Shown here piece after piece: positions 42,618 through 51,379 of a DNA stretch of 64,000 nucleotides (positions are counted from its first letter, which is position 1; every line of letters starts with the position of its first letter). The stretch is taken from positions 1-64,000 of the forward strand of contig JACRJL010000003.1 in assembly GCA_016215445.1 (NCBI GenBank). Direction: 5' to 3'. The notes under the pieces are model-generated. The model made no database searches and had not been told where the DNA came from. It saw only the letters and a list, made by a program, of their open reading frames with translations. The position numbers were made by a program, and so were the translations under genes. The stretch is from Candidatus Roizmanbacteria bacterium. Its GTDB lineage: Bacteria; Patescibacteriota; Microgenomatia; UBA1406; GWC2-37-13.

Positions 42618-42641
42618 AACTCCAATTATAAGTGTTAGAAT
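42613..42641 (+). promoter_or_regulatory. Promoter of the rpe-eno-gpm run, leaderless
   Basis: TTCACA at 42613-42618, 17-base spacer, TAGAAT at 42636-42641, seven bases before the ATG at 42649. Confidence 0.65.
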
Positions 42642-42648
42642 TATATTT

Positions 42649-43317
42649 ATGCAAATCTGTCCTTCTATGCCTGAACCTTCTATGTCATCTTTAGCTTCAA
42701 CTATTAATCGCCTTTCCCCTTTTTATAATTATTTTCAAATCGACATAGGCGATGGAATCTATGTTAGTAACCGTACAGTGCAACTTGATGAAATTATGGA
42801 GAATTTTAAAACCTTTAACAATTACGAACATTTAAAGTTTGACTTTCATCTTATGGTAAACGATTTTAAAAAAGATATTGCTAAACTTAACCACCTCAAA
42901 AAATCAATCAATATAAATAATATTTTCATCCACTATTCGGCGATTACTGATTTTTCATTAAAAATATCAGAATTATCCTTAATTCCTATAGGACTAACTC
43001 TCAACCCCGAAGATCAAGTAGATAGTTTAGTTAGTCATTACGACCTAAAAGAAGTACCATCGATCCAAATAATGTCAGTTAAGCCTGGAGTTCAAGGAAA
43101 CCCTTTCTTACCTTATACGTTGAAAAAGATTGAACAATTAAGACTCCTAGGTTATAGGTCTAAAGTTTATCTTGATGGAGCAGTTAACGATAAGACTCTC
43201 CCCTTTATAAATCAGCAGAAGTATAAACCCGACGTTATCTGCCCAGGGAGCTACTTAGCAAAAACTGATAGACTAAAAGAACATGTTGATTATTTGTTAA
43301 AATATACCCATGGCTAA
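42649..43317 (+). CDS. rpe: Ribulose-phosphate 3-epimerase family protein
   Basis: 222 residues, TIM barrel. The metal-site residues FQIDIGDG and FDFHLMV, then IQIMSVKPGVQGNPFLP and VYLDGAVNDKTLP (Asp) and VICPGSYLAK (phosphate) follow the Rpe order, though the family HxDxMDG motif is altered to IDIGDG. It converts ribulose 5-phosphate to xylulose 5-phosphate; the divergence leaves another epimerase substrate possible. Its end overlaps the eno start by eight bases, making it the head of an rpe-eno-gpm-pckA-aspC run. Confidence 0.8.
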   Translation: MQICPSMPEPSMSSLASTINRLSPFYNYFQIDIGDGIYVSNRTVQLDEIMENFKTFNNYEHLKFDFHLMVNDFKKDIAKLNHLKKSININNIFIHYSAITDFSLKISELSLIPIGLTLNPEDQVDSLVSHYDLKEVPSIQIMSVKPGVQGNPFLPYTLKKIEQLRLLGYRSKVYLDGAVNDKTLPFINQQKYKPDVICPGSYLAKTDRLKEHVDYLLKYTHG

Positions 43318-44551
43318 AATAAAAAACATTAGGGCAATTGAGATTCTTGACTCGCGCGGAAAACCAACTTTAAGAACTTTTGTTTTTCTTGACGACGGAA
43401 CAGTCGCTTCTTCTTCTATCCCATCAGGTGCCTCAACCGGATCTCACGAAGCCGTCGAGTTGAGAGATAACGATTCCAAAAGATATCATGGTTTGGGGGT
43501 TTTAAAAGCCGTCAATAATGTCAATGAAATAATTGCCAAAAAGTTGGTCGGCCAGCCGCTTGACAAACTTGATGAACTTGACAAACTTATGATTGACTTG
43601 GACGGTAGCGAAAACAAATCCGTTCTCGGCGCTAATGCTATTTTGTCAGTTTCCCAGGCTCTGATTAAAGCGGCTGCCCAATCCCTTAAAAAACCTCTTT
43701 GGCAGTTTATTAACGAATATTATTTCGAGGCTAAGCCAAGATTCCCCAGGATGATGTTCAACGTTATAAACGGCGGAAAACACGCCGACTGGAATTTCGA
43801 CATCCAGGAATTTATTATCATTCCCCAGCGCCAACTGGCTTCCGAATCTATTAAGGTCGGTTCGGAAATCTATCATAGCATTCAAAAAAATCTTAAAGAA
43901 AAAAAATTGTCAATTCTAGTCGGTGACGAAGGCGGGTTCTCCCCGATTCTAAACTCAAATGAAGAAGCCTTCCAGCTTATAATCGAATCGGCTAAAAACA
44001 TCGGTTATGAAAATGGAAAAGACTTTAAATTAGCTATAGACGGCGCCGCTTCTGAATTTTTTAGCAACGGAAAATATATCTTAAAAAAAGACAATAAAGA
44101 GATCACTGGTGACGAACTGATTAAATATTATTTGGAGATTGAAAACAAATATGGAATTTATTCATTTGAAGATGTTTTTCAGGAAGATGACTGGGAAAAC
44201 TGGACAAAATTCAAAACGCAACTAAACCAAAATGAATTATTAGTCGGAGATGACCTTTTTTGCACCAATACAAAACGGATGGGGATCGGTTTTGAAAAAA
44301 AATCTGCTAATGCCACAATAATAAAACCAAACCAAATCGGAACGATTAAAGAAACTGTAGACGCTATAAAATTAGCCAAACAATATAATTGGTTAGTCGC
44401 CGTCTCCCACCGATCGGGTGAAACCGAAGACTCATTCATAGCTGATTTAGCTTATGCCGCCGGAGCAGATTTTCTTAAAACTGGGTCGCTTTCAAGGAGC
44501 GAAAGACTGGCAAAATATAATCGGTTGATTGAAATAGAAAACAATTTATGA
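43310..44551 (+). CDS. eno: Enolase
   Basis: 413 residues. It converts 2-phosphoglycerate to phosphoenolpyruvate. SGASTGSHEAVELRD, DGSENKSVLGANA, the metal ligands in IDGAASEF, YSFEDVF and VGDDLFCTN, and the catalytic lysines in IIKPNQIGT and LKTGSLSRSERLAKYN are present. It is slightly short of the usual 430. Residues near 84-93 (LDKLDELDKL) are encoded by the 9-base CTTGACAAA/CTTGATGAA tandem repeat also found in fmt. It overlaps gpm by four bases (ATGA). Confidence 0.96.
   Translation: MAKIKNIRAIEILDSRGKPTLRTFVFLDDGTVASSSIPSGASTGSHEAVELRDNDSKRYHGLGVLKAVNNVNEIIAKKLVGQPLDKLDELDKLMIDLDGSENKSVLGANAILSVSQALIKAAAQSLKKPLWQFINEYYFEAKPRFPRMMFNVINGGKHADWNFDIQEFIIIPQRQLASESIKVGSEIYHSIQKNLKEKKLSILVGDEGGFSPILNSNEEAFQLIIESAKNIGYENGKDFKLAIDGAASEFFSNGKYILKKDNKEITGDELIKYYLEIENKYGIYSFEDVFQEDDWENWTKFKTQLNQNELLVGDDLFCTNTKRMGIGFEKKSANATIIKPNQIGTIKETVDAIKLAKQYNWLVAVSHRSGETEDSFIADLAYAAGADFLKTGSLSRSERLAKYNRLIEIENNL
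43559..43590 (+). repeat. Nine-base degenerate tandem repeat inside eno
   Basis: CTTGACAAACTTGATGAACT followed by TGACAAACTT gives about 3.5 units, read as LDKLDELDKL. Same unit as near the four-helix-bundle gene and dprA. Confidence 0.55.
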
Positions 44552-45213
44552 ACACCCTTGTCATTATTCGTCACGGTCTAACCGAGTGGTCTAACCGATT
44601 TACCGGCTGGACCGATATTGATATTGCACCGGAAGGCATTGAAATGACTAGAAAATACGCCGTCCGTCTTAAAGAAAAAAACTACAAATTCGACATCGGG
44701 TTTACCTCGGTTTTGAAAAGAGGAATCAGGACTTTGGAAATCGCCTTAAAAACAATCGGCCAGGAAAATGTTCCCATAATTCGCGACTGGCATTTAAACG
44801 AGAGAAACTACGGTGATCTTCAGGGACAGAATAAGGCAGAAGCGGTAAAAAAATACGGAGAAGATCAAGTTAAGCTCTGGAGAAGAAGTTATGACGTCGC
44901 ACCACCAAAGGGTGAGTCACTGAAAGATACCTATAATCGATCTATCCCTTATTTTCAAAATACGATATTAGCGGAGATCAAAAAGGGAAAAACCGTTATT
45001 CTCTCCGGCCATCATAACTCCCTTCGTGCCATCATCAAATATTTAGATGATATCTCAGACGCTGACATAGTCAATCTCAATGTTCCTTACTGCATTCCCT
45101 TAGTCTATGAATTTGACGAGAATCTAAAACCTATAAAACATTATTATCTGGCAGACGACCAAGAGGTCAAACAAGTAATAGAATCTATTAAAAATCAGAC
45201 TAAATCCTTATAA
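44548..45213 (+). CDS. gpmA: 2,3-bisphosphoglycerate-dependent phosphoglycerate mutase
   Basis: 221 residues. The phosphohistidine motif IRHGLTEWSNRFTGWTD, the catalytic Glu in HLNERNYGDLQG, RRSYDVAPPKGESLKD and the second His in VILSGHHNSLRAII fit cofactor-dependent GpmA. It interconverts 3- and 2-phosphoglycerate directly before enolase in glycolysis, and the two genes overlap. GHHNS replaces the usual GHGNS, a mild variation next to the catalytic His. Confidence 0.94.
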   Translation: MNTLVIIRHGLTEWSNRFTGWTDIDIAPEGIEMTRKYAVRLKEKNYKFDIGFTSVLKRGIRTLEIALKTIGQENVPIIRDWHLNERNYGDLQGQNKAEAVKKYGEDQVKLWRRSYDVAPPKGESLKDTYNRSIPYFQNTILAEIKKGKTVILSGHHNSLRAIIKYLDDISDADIVNLNVPYCIPLVYEFDENLKPIKHYYLADDQEVKQVIESIKNQTKSL

Positions 45214-45230
45214 AGTAGTATAATACCAAT

Positions 45231-46778
45231 ATGGAAGATAGATCAATCCTACGCAATCTTTCTATTAATGTTTTGATCAAAAAAGCCCTCTCCAATAAAG
45301 AAGTTGTCCAAGCAAAATCCGGCGCTTTAGTTGTCTACACGGGCAAATACACCGGTCGCTCCCCCAACGACAAATTTATAGTCGATACTCCAAAAGTCCA
45401 TAACCAGATCAACTGGGGTAAGGTTAACGTGCCGATTTCTCCGGAAAAATATGAAAAACTTTATAAAAAAATTTCCGGATTTTTTTCTACACAAAAAGAA
45501 ATCTATGTTGTCGACGCCGAAGTCGGGGCTCAAAAAAAACATTCAATAAAACTTCGTGTCTATTGCCAATATGCTTATCAAGCACTATTTGCGATGCATT
45601 TGTTCCGCCGGCCAAAACAAACTGAATTAAAAAATTTTAAACCCGACCTGACTTTATACTGTGCACCTTCTGTCCAGGCTGATCCAAAAACCGACGGCAC
45701 TAATTCAGAAGCCTTTATCGTCCTTAATGTCGACAAAAAAACTATTATTATCGGCGCCAGCAAATATGCCGGAGAAATAAAAAAATCTGTCTTTACTTAT
45801 ATGAATTATTTGCTTCCCCAAAAACAGGTTTTTCCAATGCACTGCAGTGCCAACATAGAGCGAGACGGCAAGACAACCGCTCTATTTTTTGGGCTTTCCG
45901 GAACAGGTAAGACTACCCTTTCGGCCGATCCAGATAGACGTCTAATAGGTGATGACGAACACGGCTGGTCACCCCAAGGTGTTTTTAACTTTGAAGGCGG
46001 ATGTTATGCAAAATGTATCAGAATTAAGAAAGAATCGGAGCCCCAAATCTGGTCGGCAATCCACCGCCGGGGAGCCTTGGTGGAAAACGTTGTTTTAAAA
46101 GCAAACGGCGACTTTGATTTTGATTCTGATAAATTTACTGAAAACACTCGGGCAGTCTATCCTTTGGAATTTATAAAAAACTCCGTGCCGACAGGTGTCG
46201 GCAAACAACCAAAATACGTAATTTTCCTGACAGCAGACGCGACCGGAGTCCTTCCTCCAGTTGCTCATCTTACTTTGAACCAAGCTGCTTACCATTTCTT
46301 ATCCGGCTACACTTCAAAGTTGGCCGGGACAGAACGAGGTATAGTTGAACCGAAACCGACTTTTTCTGCTTACTTCGGCGGACCGTTTATGCCTCTCAAA
46401 CCAATGGTCTATCTTAATCTTCTAAAAAAATACTTGAAAAAAAATGAAACAAAGGTATTTTTGGTCAATACAGGTTGGATCGGTGGCGGTTATGGGATCG
46501 GATCAAGAATTCCAATAAAGGAAACAAGAAGCATCGTTTCGGCGATTTTATCGGGGAAACTCGATTCGGTTGAATGCCGAAATGACGAAATATTTAATCT
46601 CTATGTTCCTTTTACCGTCCCTGGGGTGGAGGCAAAGATTCTTGACCCGTCAACTTCTTGGTCAGACAAAAAAAAGTATTTACAAACGGCTAAAAATTTA
46701 AGTAAATTATTTATAGACAATATGAAAAAGTATCCAGGTATCTATCAATCAATTATTAATTCAGGACCAAAAATATGA
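45231..46778 (+). CDS. pckA: Phosphoenolpyruvate carboxykinase (ATP)
   Basis: 515 residues. YTGRSPNDKFIVD, the P-loop FGLSGTGKTTLSADPDR, the kinase-1b metal motif GDDEHGWSPQGVFNFEGGCYAK and the Arg-rich substrate region mark the ATP-dependent enzyme, which links oxaloacetate and PEP. A TATAAT at 45219-45224 lies six bases before the ATG, so it can be transcribed separately from gpm. The start of the aminotransferase overlaps its stop by four bases; together they connect oxaloacetate to aspartate. Confidence 0.96.
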   Translation: MEDRSILRNLSINVLIKKALSNKEVVQAKSGALVVYTGKYTGRSPNDKFIVDTPKVHNQINWGKVNVPISPEKYEKLYKKISGFFSTQKEIYVVDAEVGAQKKHSIKLRVYCQYAYQALFAMHLFRRPKQTELKNFKPDLTLYCAPSVQADPKTDGTNSEAFIVLNVDKKTIIIGASKYAGEIKKSVFTYMNYLLPQKQVFPMHCSANIERDGKTTALFFGLSGTGKTTLSADPDRRLIGDDEHGWSPQGVFNFEGGCYAKCIRIKKESEPQIWSAIHRRGALVENVVLKANGDFDFDSDKFTENTRAVYPLEFIKNSVPTGVGKQPKYVIFLTADATGVLPPVAHLTLNQAAYHFLSGYTSKLAGTERGIVEPKPTFSAYFGGPFMPLKPMVYLNLLKKYLKKNETKVFLVNTGWIGGGYGIGSRIPIKETRSIVSAILSGKLDSVECRNDEIFNLYVPFTVPGVEAKILDPSTSWSDKKKYLQTAKNLSKLFIDNMKKYPGIYQSIINSGPKI

Positions 46779-47944
46779 AAATTTCCAAAAGAGCTCAAAA
46801 CATTAATCCCTCACTTACTTTATCAATTACAGCCAAGGCGAAAGAGATGAAAAAGCAGGGATTGGACGTCGTATCCTTTGGCGCGGGAGAACCTGATTTT
46901 GATACGATGGCCCATATCAAAGACGCGGCCAAACAAGCGATTGACGAAGGCTTCACTAAATATACTGCCACCTCGGGCATACCCCCTTTAAAAGAAGCCA
47001 TCTGCGTTAAACTGCGACGGGACAACTGGCTGGATTTTGAACCGAAGGAAATCTTGGTTTCCACTGGCGCAAAACAAGCTCTATTTAACATTATTCTAAC
47101 TTTGGTTGAAGAAGGTAATGAAGTTATTATTCCTGTCCCTTATTGGGTATCTTACGATGAGATTGTTAAATTCGCCGGCGGAAAGTCGGTTTTTTTGAAA
47201 ACTAATAATTTTAAAATCGATCCGCAGATGTTGGAAAAAGCCATTACTCCAAAAACAAAAATGTTAATCTTAAACTCACCTTCCAATCCAACCGGCGTAG
47301 TCTATGAAGAAAAAGAATTAAAACTAATCGCCCAAATTTGCATAAAACATAACATTATAGTTTTGAGCGATGAAATCTATGAAAAGATTACTTATGGGAA
47401 AAAACACCATAGTATCGCTTCTATTAATGATAAGATCAAAAAATTAACTATTGTTATTAACGGAGTTTCCAAAACCTATGCTATGACTGGCTGGCGGATT
47501 GGTTATGCTGCAGGACCAGAGGAAGTTATCAAGGCCGCAACAAGAATCCAAGATCATTCCACCTCCAACGCCTCCTCGATCAGTCAAAAGGCAGCCCTAT
47601 CGGCTCTTACCGGGCCACAGGATCACATTGCCAAGATGGCTTGGGAGTATAAAAGAAGGCGCGATTTTATGGTGGAACGCCTCAATCGAATCAAGGGAAT
47701 TTACGCGAGCAGACCAGATGGAGCTTTCTATGTCTTTGCCAATATTTCCGACTTTTACGGAGACCAAATCCAAGGGTCCTTGGATTTTTGTACGCGCTTG
47801 CTTGAAGAAGCTTATGTGGCTGTGATTCCCGGTGTCGCCTTTGGCGACGATAGATTTATCCGCCTGAGTTATGCCACGGGAATGGAACATATCAAGCGCG
47901 GCCTCGACCGAATGGAAAAATTCTGCGAGAAGATTAAAAAGTAA
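46775..47944 (+). CDS. Aspartate/aromatic-type aminotransferase (class I PLP)
   Basis: 389 residues. SFGAGEPDFDT, YTATSGIPPLKEAI, LNSPSNPTGVVYEE, the PLP lysine in VSKTYAMTGWRIGYAAG and FIRLSYATG match the AspC subgroup I-gamma enzymes found in thermophiles and Gram-positives. It most likely swaps the amino group between glutamate and oxaloacetate, using glutamate dehydrogenase and PckA products, though related enzymes act on other amino acids. It is coupled to pckA by an ATGA overlap. Confidence 0.92.
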   Translation: MKISKRAQNINPSLTLSITAKAKEMKKQGLDVVSFGAGEPDFDTMAHIKDAAKQAIDEGFTKYTATSGIPPLKEAICVKLRRDNWLDFEPKEILVSTGAKQALFNIILTLVEEGNEVIIPVPYWVSYDEIVKFAGGKSVFLKTNNFKIDPQMLEKAITPKTKMLILNSPSNPTGVVYEEKELKLIAQICIKHNIIVLSDEIYEKITYGKKHHSIASINDKIKKLTIVINGVSKTYAMTGWRIGYAAGPEEVIKAATRIQDHSTSNASSISQKAALSALTGPQDHIAKMAWEYKRRRDFMVERLNRIKGIYASRPDGAFYVFANISDFYGDQIQGSLDFCTRLLEEAYVAVIPGVAFGDDRFIRLSYATGMEHIKRGLDRMEKFCEKIKK

Positions 47945-47948
47945 AGAA

Positions 47949-49595
47949 TCAACGTCCTAAGAGTTTCAAAAGATCTCTCAGATCAAGCTTGCCATCGGAG
48001 TTGTAATCAAAAGGAAGCATGGATCTAAATTGAGCCAAATTATCACGGCTTTTGAAGACAATATAGGTCTGTCTAGGAAGATAGCCCGGTCTTAAGATAA
48101 CCGCACGGTAAAGCTCGTCAATGGCAACATTTTGGATGTTTTTAATTATTCCGACACCATTTATTATCTTTACTCCTTTCTTTTTAAAAACCAGTCTCTC
48201 GTCGGAGTCGAATAATTGGATCTCAAAATTGTCTCCTTTTCCTTTTCCAAAAGGCCAAAAATTAACTTTAACTCTCAAATCCGGCAAAGGCAAAATCTTG
48301 TACCGCCAAGGCTTCGACTGGAGAACAACCTGATTGTCTTTTGTCAGTAAAAATTTTATTTCTTCCCAATCTTTTTCCTCTATTGTTTTTAGACTGAAAT
48401 CAATTGATTTTTCTTCAAACGGTTTAATATCTTTGATGTCTGAAATTAAAAAATTGGTCGGCTTGTTTCCCTCGAAGCTCACTACTCCCAATTCATAACC
48501 ATCATCTGTATCCCAGATCGCCTGACCTTTATCTATCAATGAAATTCTGAAATTATATTTAGACTGAACTACCAACTCCTTTGGAAGATTAAAGCTGATT
48601 TCTCCTTTTTGGAGTTGTTCGGGTTCACCTTTGATCTTTTCCATTGATTGGACTGTAAAATACTGCTGAAAAAAATCATTTGATTGATACTTCTTCCAGG
48701 AAAACTCCAAAAAAGGCTGCCCTTGATAATCAAGAACAAATGGGGTGACTGCCCTGACTCGACTATCCTGTTCCCATTGTTGGAAAGCGATTCTAAAATC
48801 TTCGGCGACTGTACTCTCATTCCCCCTTTTCCAACCAGTTTCAGTAATAAAAACCGACAGTTCTTTATCTATTCCCAAACTCTTCAACATTCCTAATTCC
48901 CAATCGTAAGTCCTTATCGTACCGCGGCCGTAGTCCCAAGGTGACCCGGAAAATCCAGGATTCGGATAGGAGTGAGATGACCAACCATCAATATAGTCAA
49001 AGATTGTCGGGGTTTGATTAATCAAACCCTTAACAAAAATTTCCTCATCCTCTAACCCAGGCCACCAGGAAGGAGCTGAAGCGTCAAACCCGGCGAGCAA
49101 GACAAAAAAATCCGGGCTTTTTTCCTTTAAGGCTTTAGCAAAAGAAAAAGCTACTTTAGCATAACTCTTTTCATCAACCTCTCCTCCCCATTCCGACCCA
49201 TGATTCGGTTCGTTAAAGATAATTATGTAACGGTCTTGCACCACCCAGTTAAGAGAATCTAAAAACTCTACCCAGCCTTTGGCGTCTTCGGGTTCAGGCC
49301 GTCTCCAGTTCTCTCCTTCAGGTTGAGTAGCAACACGGATAATTGGGATTAAGTGTAGCTCTCGCAACTGGTCAAAAATATTCTGCCATTTTTCTTTATT
49401 CCTATCATTCTCTTGAATTACTAGGGTGATATAACCCCATTTGCCGCCGTTGGCATTGACCAGCTCAGCCGCGGCTTCAATATCTTGAGGGTGGGGCTGG
49501 GCGAGATGAATGCCATAGATGTTATTAGGCTGAGCAGCCAATATGGAAATTGGGAAAAACAATAATGAAAGTAAAATAATTAGAAATTTATTCAT
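47949..49595 (-). CDS. Secreted clan GH-A glycoside hydrolase-like protein with dockerin-like tail
   Basis: 548 residues with a signal peptide (KFLIILLSLLFFPISILA). The barrel has the acid/base pair N128-E129 (FNEPNHGSEW) and the nucleophile E252 (FITETGWKRG), so a retaining GH-A hydrolase is likely. A beta-sandwich region follows, and the tail DYNSDGKLDLRDLLKLL is a calcium-loop dockerin-type motif. Residues 191-197 (LINQTPT) come from a palindrome also present in folC; the insert lies between strands just after FVKG. It may trim host or community polysaccharide. It converges on the aminotransferase gene. Confidence 0.75.
   Translation of the reverse strand: MNKFLIILLSLLFFPISILAAQPNNIYGIHLAQPHPQDIEAAAELVNANGGKWGYITLVIQENDRNKEKWQNIFDQLRELHLIPIIRVATQPEGENWRRPEPEDAKGWVEFLDSLNWVVQDRYIIIFNEPNHGSEWGGEVDEKSYAKVAFSFAKALKEKSPDFFVLLAGFDASAPSWWPGLEDEEIFVKGLINQTPTIFDYIDGWSSHSYPNPGFSGSPWDYGRGTIRTYDWELGMLKSLGIDKELSVFITETGWKRGNESTVAEDFRIAFQQWEQDSRVRAVTPFVLDYQGQPFLEFSWKKYQSNDFFQQYFTVQSMEKIKGEPEQLQKGEISFNLPKELVVQSKYNFRISLIDKGQAIWDTDDGYELGVVSFEGNKPTNFLISDIKDIKPFEEKSIDFSLKTIEEKDWEEIKFLLTKDNQVVLQSKPWRYKILPLPDLRVKVNFWPFGKGKGDNFEIQLFDSDERLVFKKKGVKIINGVGIIKNIQNVAIDELYRAVILRPGYLPRQTYIVFKSRDNLAQFRSMLPFDYNSDGKLDLRDLLKLLGR
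49010..49029 (-). repeat. Palindrome family C inside the glycoside hydrolase
   Basis: GGGTTTGATTAATCAAACCC is a perfect 20-base palindrome read as KGLINQT. The inner 16 bases match the folC palindrome and are in the same frame. Confidence 0.8.
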
Positions 49596-49601
49596 TGAAA
49601 A

Positions 49602-50054
49602 TTACCTTATCTCAACTTTCACTCCTGCCTTTTTAAGAAGTTCTATACCTTCTTTATCGTGGTGCTCCATTTTACAGACAACTTTGACGATTCCGGCATT
49701 GATGAGCATCTTGGCACAACTGGAGCAGGGATTAGTTGTTGAATAAAGAATCGCTCCTTTTGTCGATACACTTAAATAGGCAGCCTGGATGATAGCGTTT
49801 TGCTCGGCGTGGATGCAGACACAACTTTCCTCATATTCATAGCTTGTTATCTCACCGTTGTCCCGTTTTTTACAACGTACGCAACCTCCTTCAGAACAGT
49901 TTTTAATTCCATGAGGAGTGCCGTTATAACCAGTGGTAATAATACGAAAATCTCTGACAATTACAGTTCCGACTTGGCGCCTGGTACAATCAGCCCTATC
50001 CTTTACCACTTCTGCTAGTTTCATAAAGTACTCATCCCAGCTTGGTTTTTTCAT
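49602..50054 (-). CDS. dCMP deaminase (ComEB/deoxycytidylate deaminase family)
   Basis: 150 residues. The zinc and catalytic motifs CIHAEQNAI (His, Glu) and PCSSCAKM (two Cys), together with the N-terminal DRADCTRRQVG and TGYNGTPHG, mark deoxycytidylate deaminases. It makes dUMP for ThyA. The extra Cys cluster (CSEGGCVRCKKRD) is the family's second zinc site. It is coupled to gatB by an ATGA overlap and separated by a few bases from the glycoside hydrolase. Confidence 0.93.
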   Translation of the reverse strand: MKKPSWDEYFMKLAEVVKDRADCTRRQVGTVIVRDFRIITTGYNGTPHGIKNCSEGGCVRCKKRDNGEITSYEYEESCVCIHAEQNAIIQAAYLSVSTKGAILYSTTNPCSSCAKMLINAGIVKVVCKMEHHDKEGIELLKKAGVKVEIR

Positions 50055-51379
50055 GATTTTATTTTATCAACAATTAGTTTTTGCAGGCGACCAAATTCAA
50101 TCTTTTTTTTAGCCTCTCTCATCACCATGCCAACTAAGAAATTGGTTACATTGGTTTTGCCTGATCTGTAGTCGACGACCGCTTTCTGATTGTCTTTCAA
50201 AACCTTTTCTATAATAATATTCAAGCTCTCGTCGCTGACATCATCAACGCTTGTTAGTTTTTTGAATTCCTCGATTGTTTTTACTTTTTTGTGGACCATG
50301 GCATTGACGAGTTTTTCAACCGACAATTTCTCTTTGTGACACTGTTTAAAAAGCCCGTCGAGTTTTCGTGATTCATCGGCCGTCTCAAAAAGAAGTTCAA
50401 CCAACTCTTGTTTAAGAGAATATTCTTTCTGCCATCTTTTAAAAAGCCCGTCTAATGTTTCAGGAAGCGATGAATTTATCTCACCAAGCCATCTTTTGTC
50501 TATATTGATCGGTGGCAGATCCGGATCAGGAAAATATCTATAATCAGCCGCTTCTTCTTTGGTTCTTTGAGTATAAGTAATGTTTTTTTCGGCGTTAAAT
50601 CCTCTTGTCTCTTGAACCGGAGTTTCACCTTTTTCCAATATCTCCTGCTGTCTTTCGACTTCATATTCAATTCCCCTTTCCAAGTATCTAAACGAGTTAA
50701 TATTTTTTAATTCCACTTTATAATTTGGTAATTTATCATTTGAATTTGATTTGTTATTTGATATTTGTGATTTGATATTTTGTAATGATATATTCGCTTC
50801 CAATCTCATTTCGCCGCTTTCCATATCGCAGTCGGAAATATCTAGATAACGGATTATCTGACGAAGGCGCTTGGCATATTCTTTAGCCTGGGCCGAAGAG
50901 TAGATTTCCGGCTCAGTGACAATCTCAACTAAAGGAGTACCGCTTCGATTAAAGTCTATCAGACTAACTTTCTTTCCATTGACAGTATCATGAATCAGTT
51001 TTCCCGTATCTTCTTCCAGGTGAACACGGGTAATTCCTACCGGCCCAAACGATGTTTGCACCTTGCCTTGATAACAGAAAGGCAGGTCATATTGGGAAAT
51101 TTGATAACCTTTAGGTAAATCTGGATAAAAATAATGTTTTCTGTCAAATTTGGAAAGAGAATTTATTTTGCATCCCAACGCCAATCCTAGTTTAATTGTC
51201 CACTCAATAGCTTGCTTGTTAGCAACAGGTAAAGCCCCAGGAAGTCCAAGACAAACTGGACAGGTATATATATTTGGTTTTTCTGCATTAGGGTCGTTTT
51301 TACAACTACAAAACATACCAGACTTTGTTTTGAGCTGGACATGAGTTTCCATTCCTATAATCACTTGATAGTTTTTCAT
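50051..51379 (-). CDS. gatB: Aspartyl/glutamyl-tRNA(Asn/Gln) amidotransferase subunit B
   Basis: 442 residues. GMETHVQLKTKSGMFCSC, the zinc site C24/C26/C40/C43, FDRKHYFYPDLPKGYQISQ, the amidotransfer motif and the C-terminal tail domain (MVHKKVKTIEEF...) are present. GatB binds misacylated Glu-tRNA or Asp-tRNA and activates it for amidation by GatA. Between ANISLQ and KVELKNINSF a stretch around 200-220 (NIKSQISNNKSNSNDKLPNY) is encoded by near-tandem CAAATATCAAATCACAAAT units. The ATG at 51379 overlaps the gatA stop (ATGA). Confidence 0.96.
   Translation of the reverse strand: MKNYQVIIGMETHVQLKTKSGMFCSCKNDPNAEKPNIYTCPVCLGLPGALPVANKQAIEWTIKLGLALGCKINSLSKFDRKHYFYPDLPKGYQISQYDLPFCYQGKVQTSFGPVGITRVHLEEDTGKLIHDTVNGKKVSLIDFNRSGTPLVEIVTEPEIYSSAQAKEYAKRLRQIIRYLDISDCDMESGEMRLEANISLQNIKSQISNNKSNSNDKLPNYKVELKNINSFRYLERGIEYEVERQQEILEKGETPVQETRGFNAEKNITYTQRTKEEAADYRYFPDPDLPPINIDKRWLGEINSSLPETLDGLFKRWQKEYSLKQELVELLFETADESRKLDGLFKQCHKEKLSVEKLVNAMVHKKVKTIEEFKKLTSVDDVSDESLNIIIEKVLKDNQKAVVDYRSGKTNVTNFLVGMVMREAKKKIEFGRLQKLIVDKIKS
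50700..50790 (-). repeat. Degenerate CAAAT-type tandem repeat inside gatB
   Basis: On the gene strand the units CAAATATCAAATCACAAATA and TCAAATAACAAATCAAATT follow one another. They are read as NIKSQISNNKSNSNDKLP, replacing a normally short loop. Confidence 0.55.
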
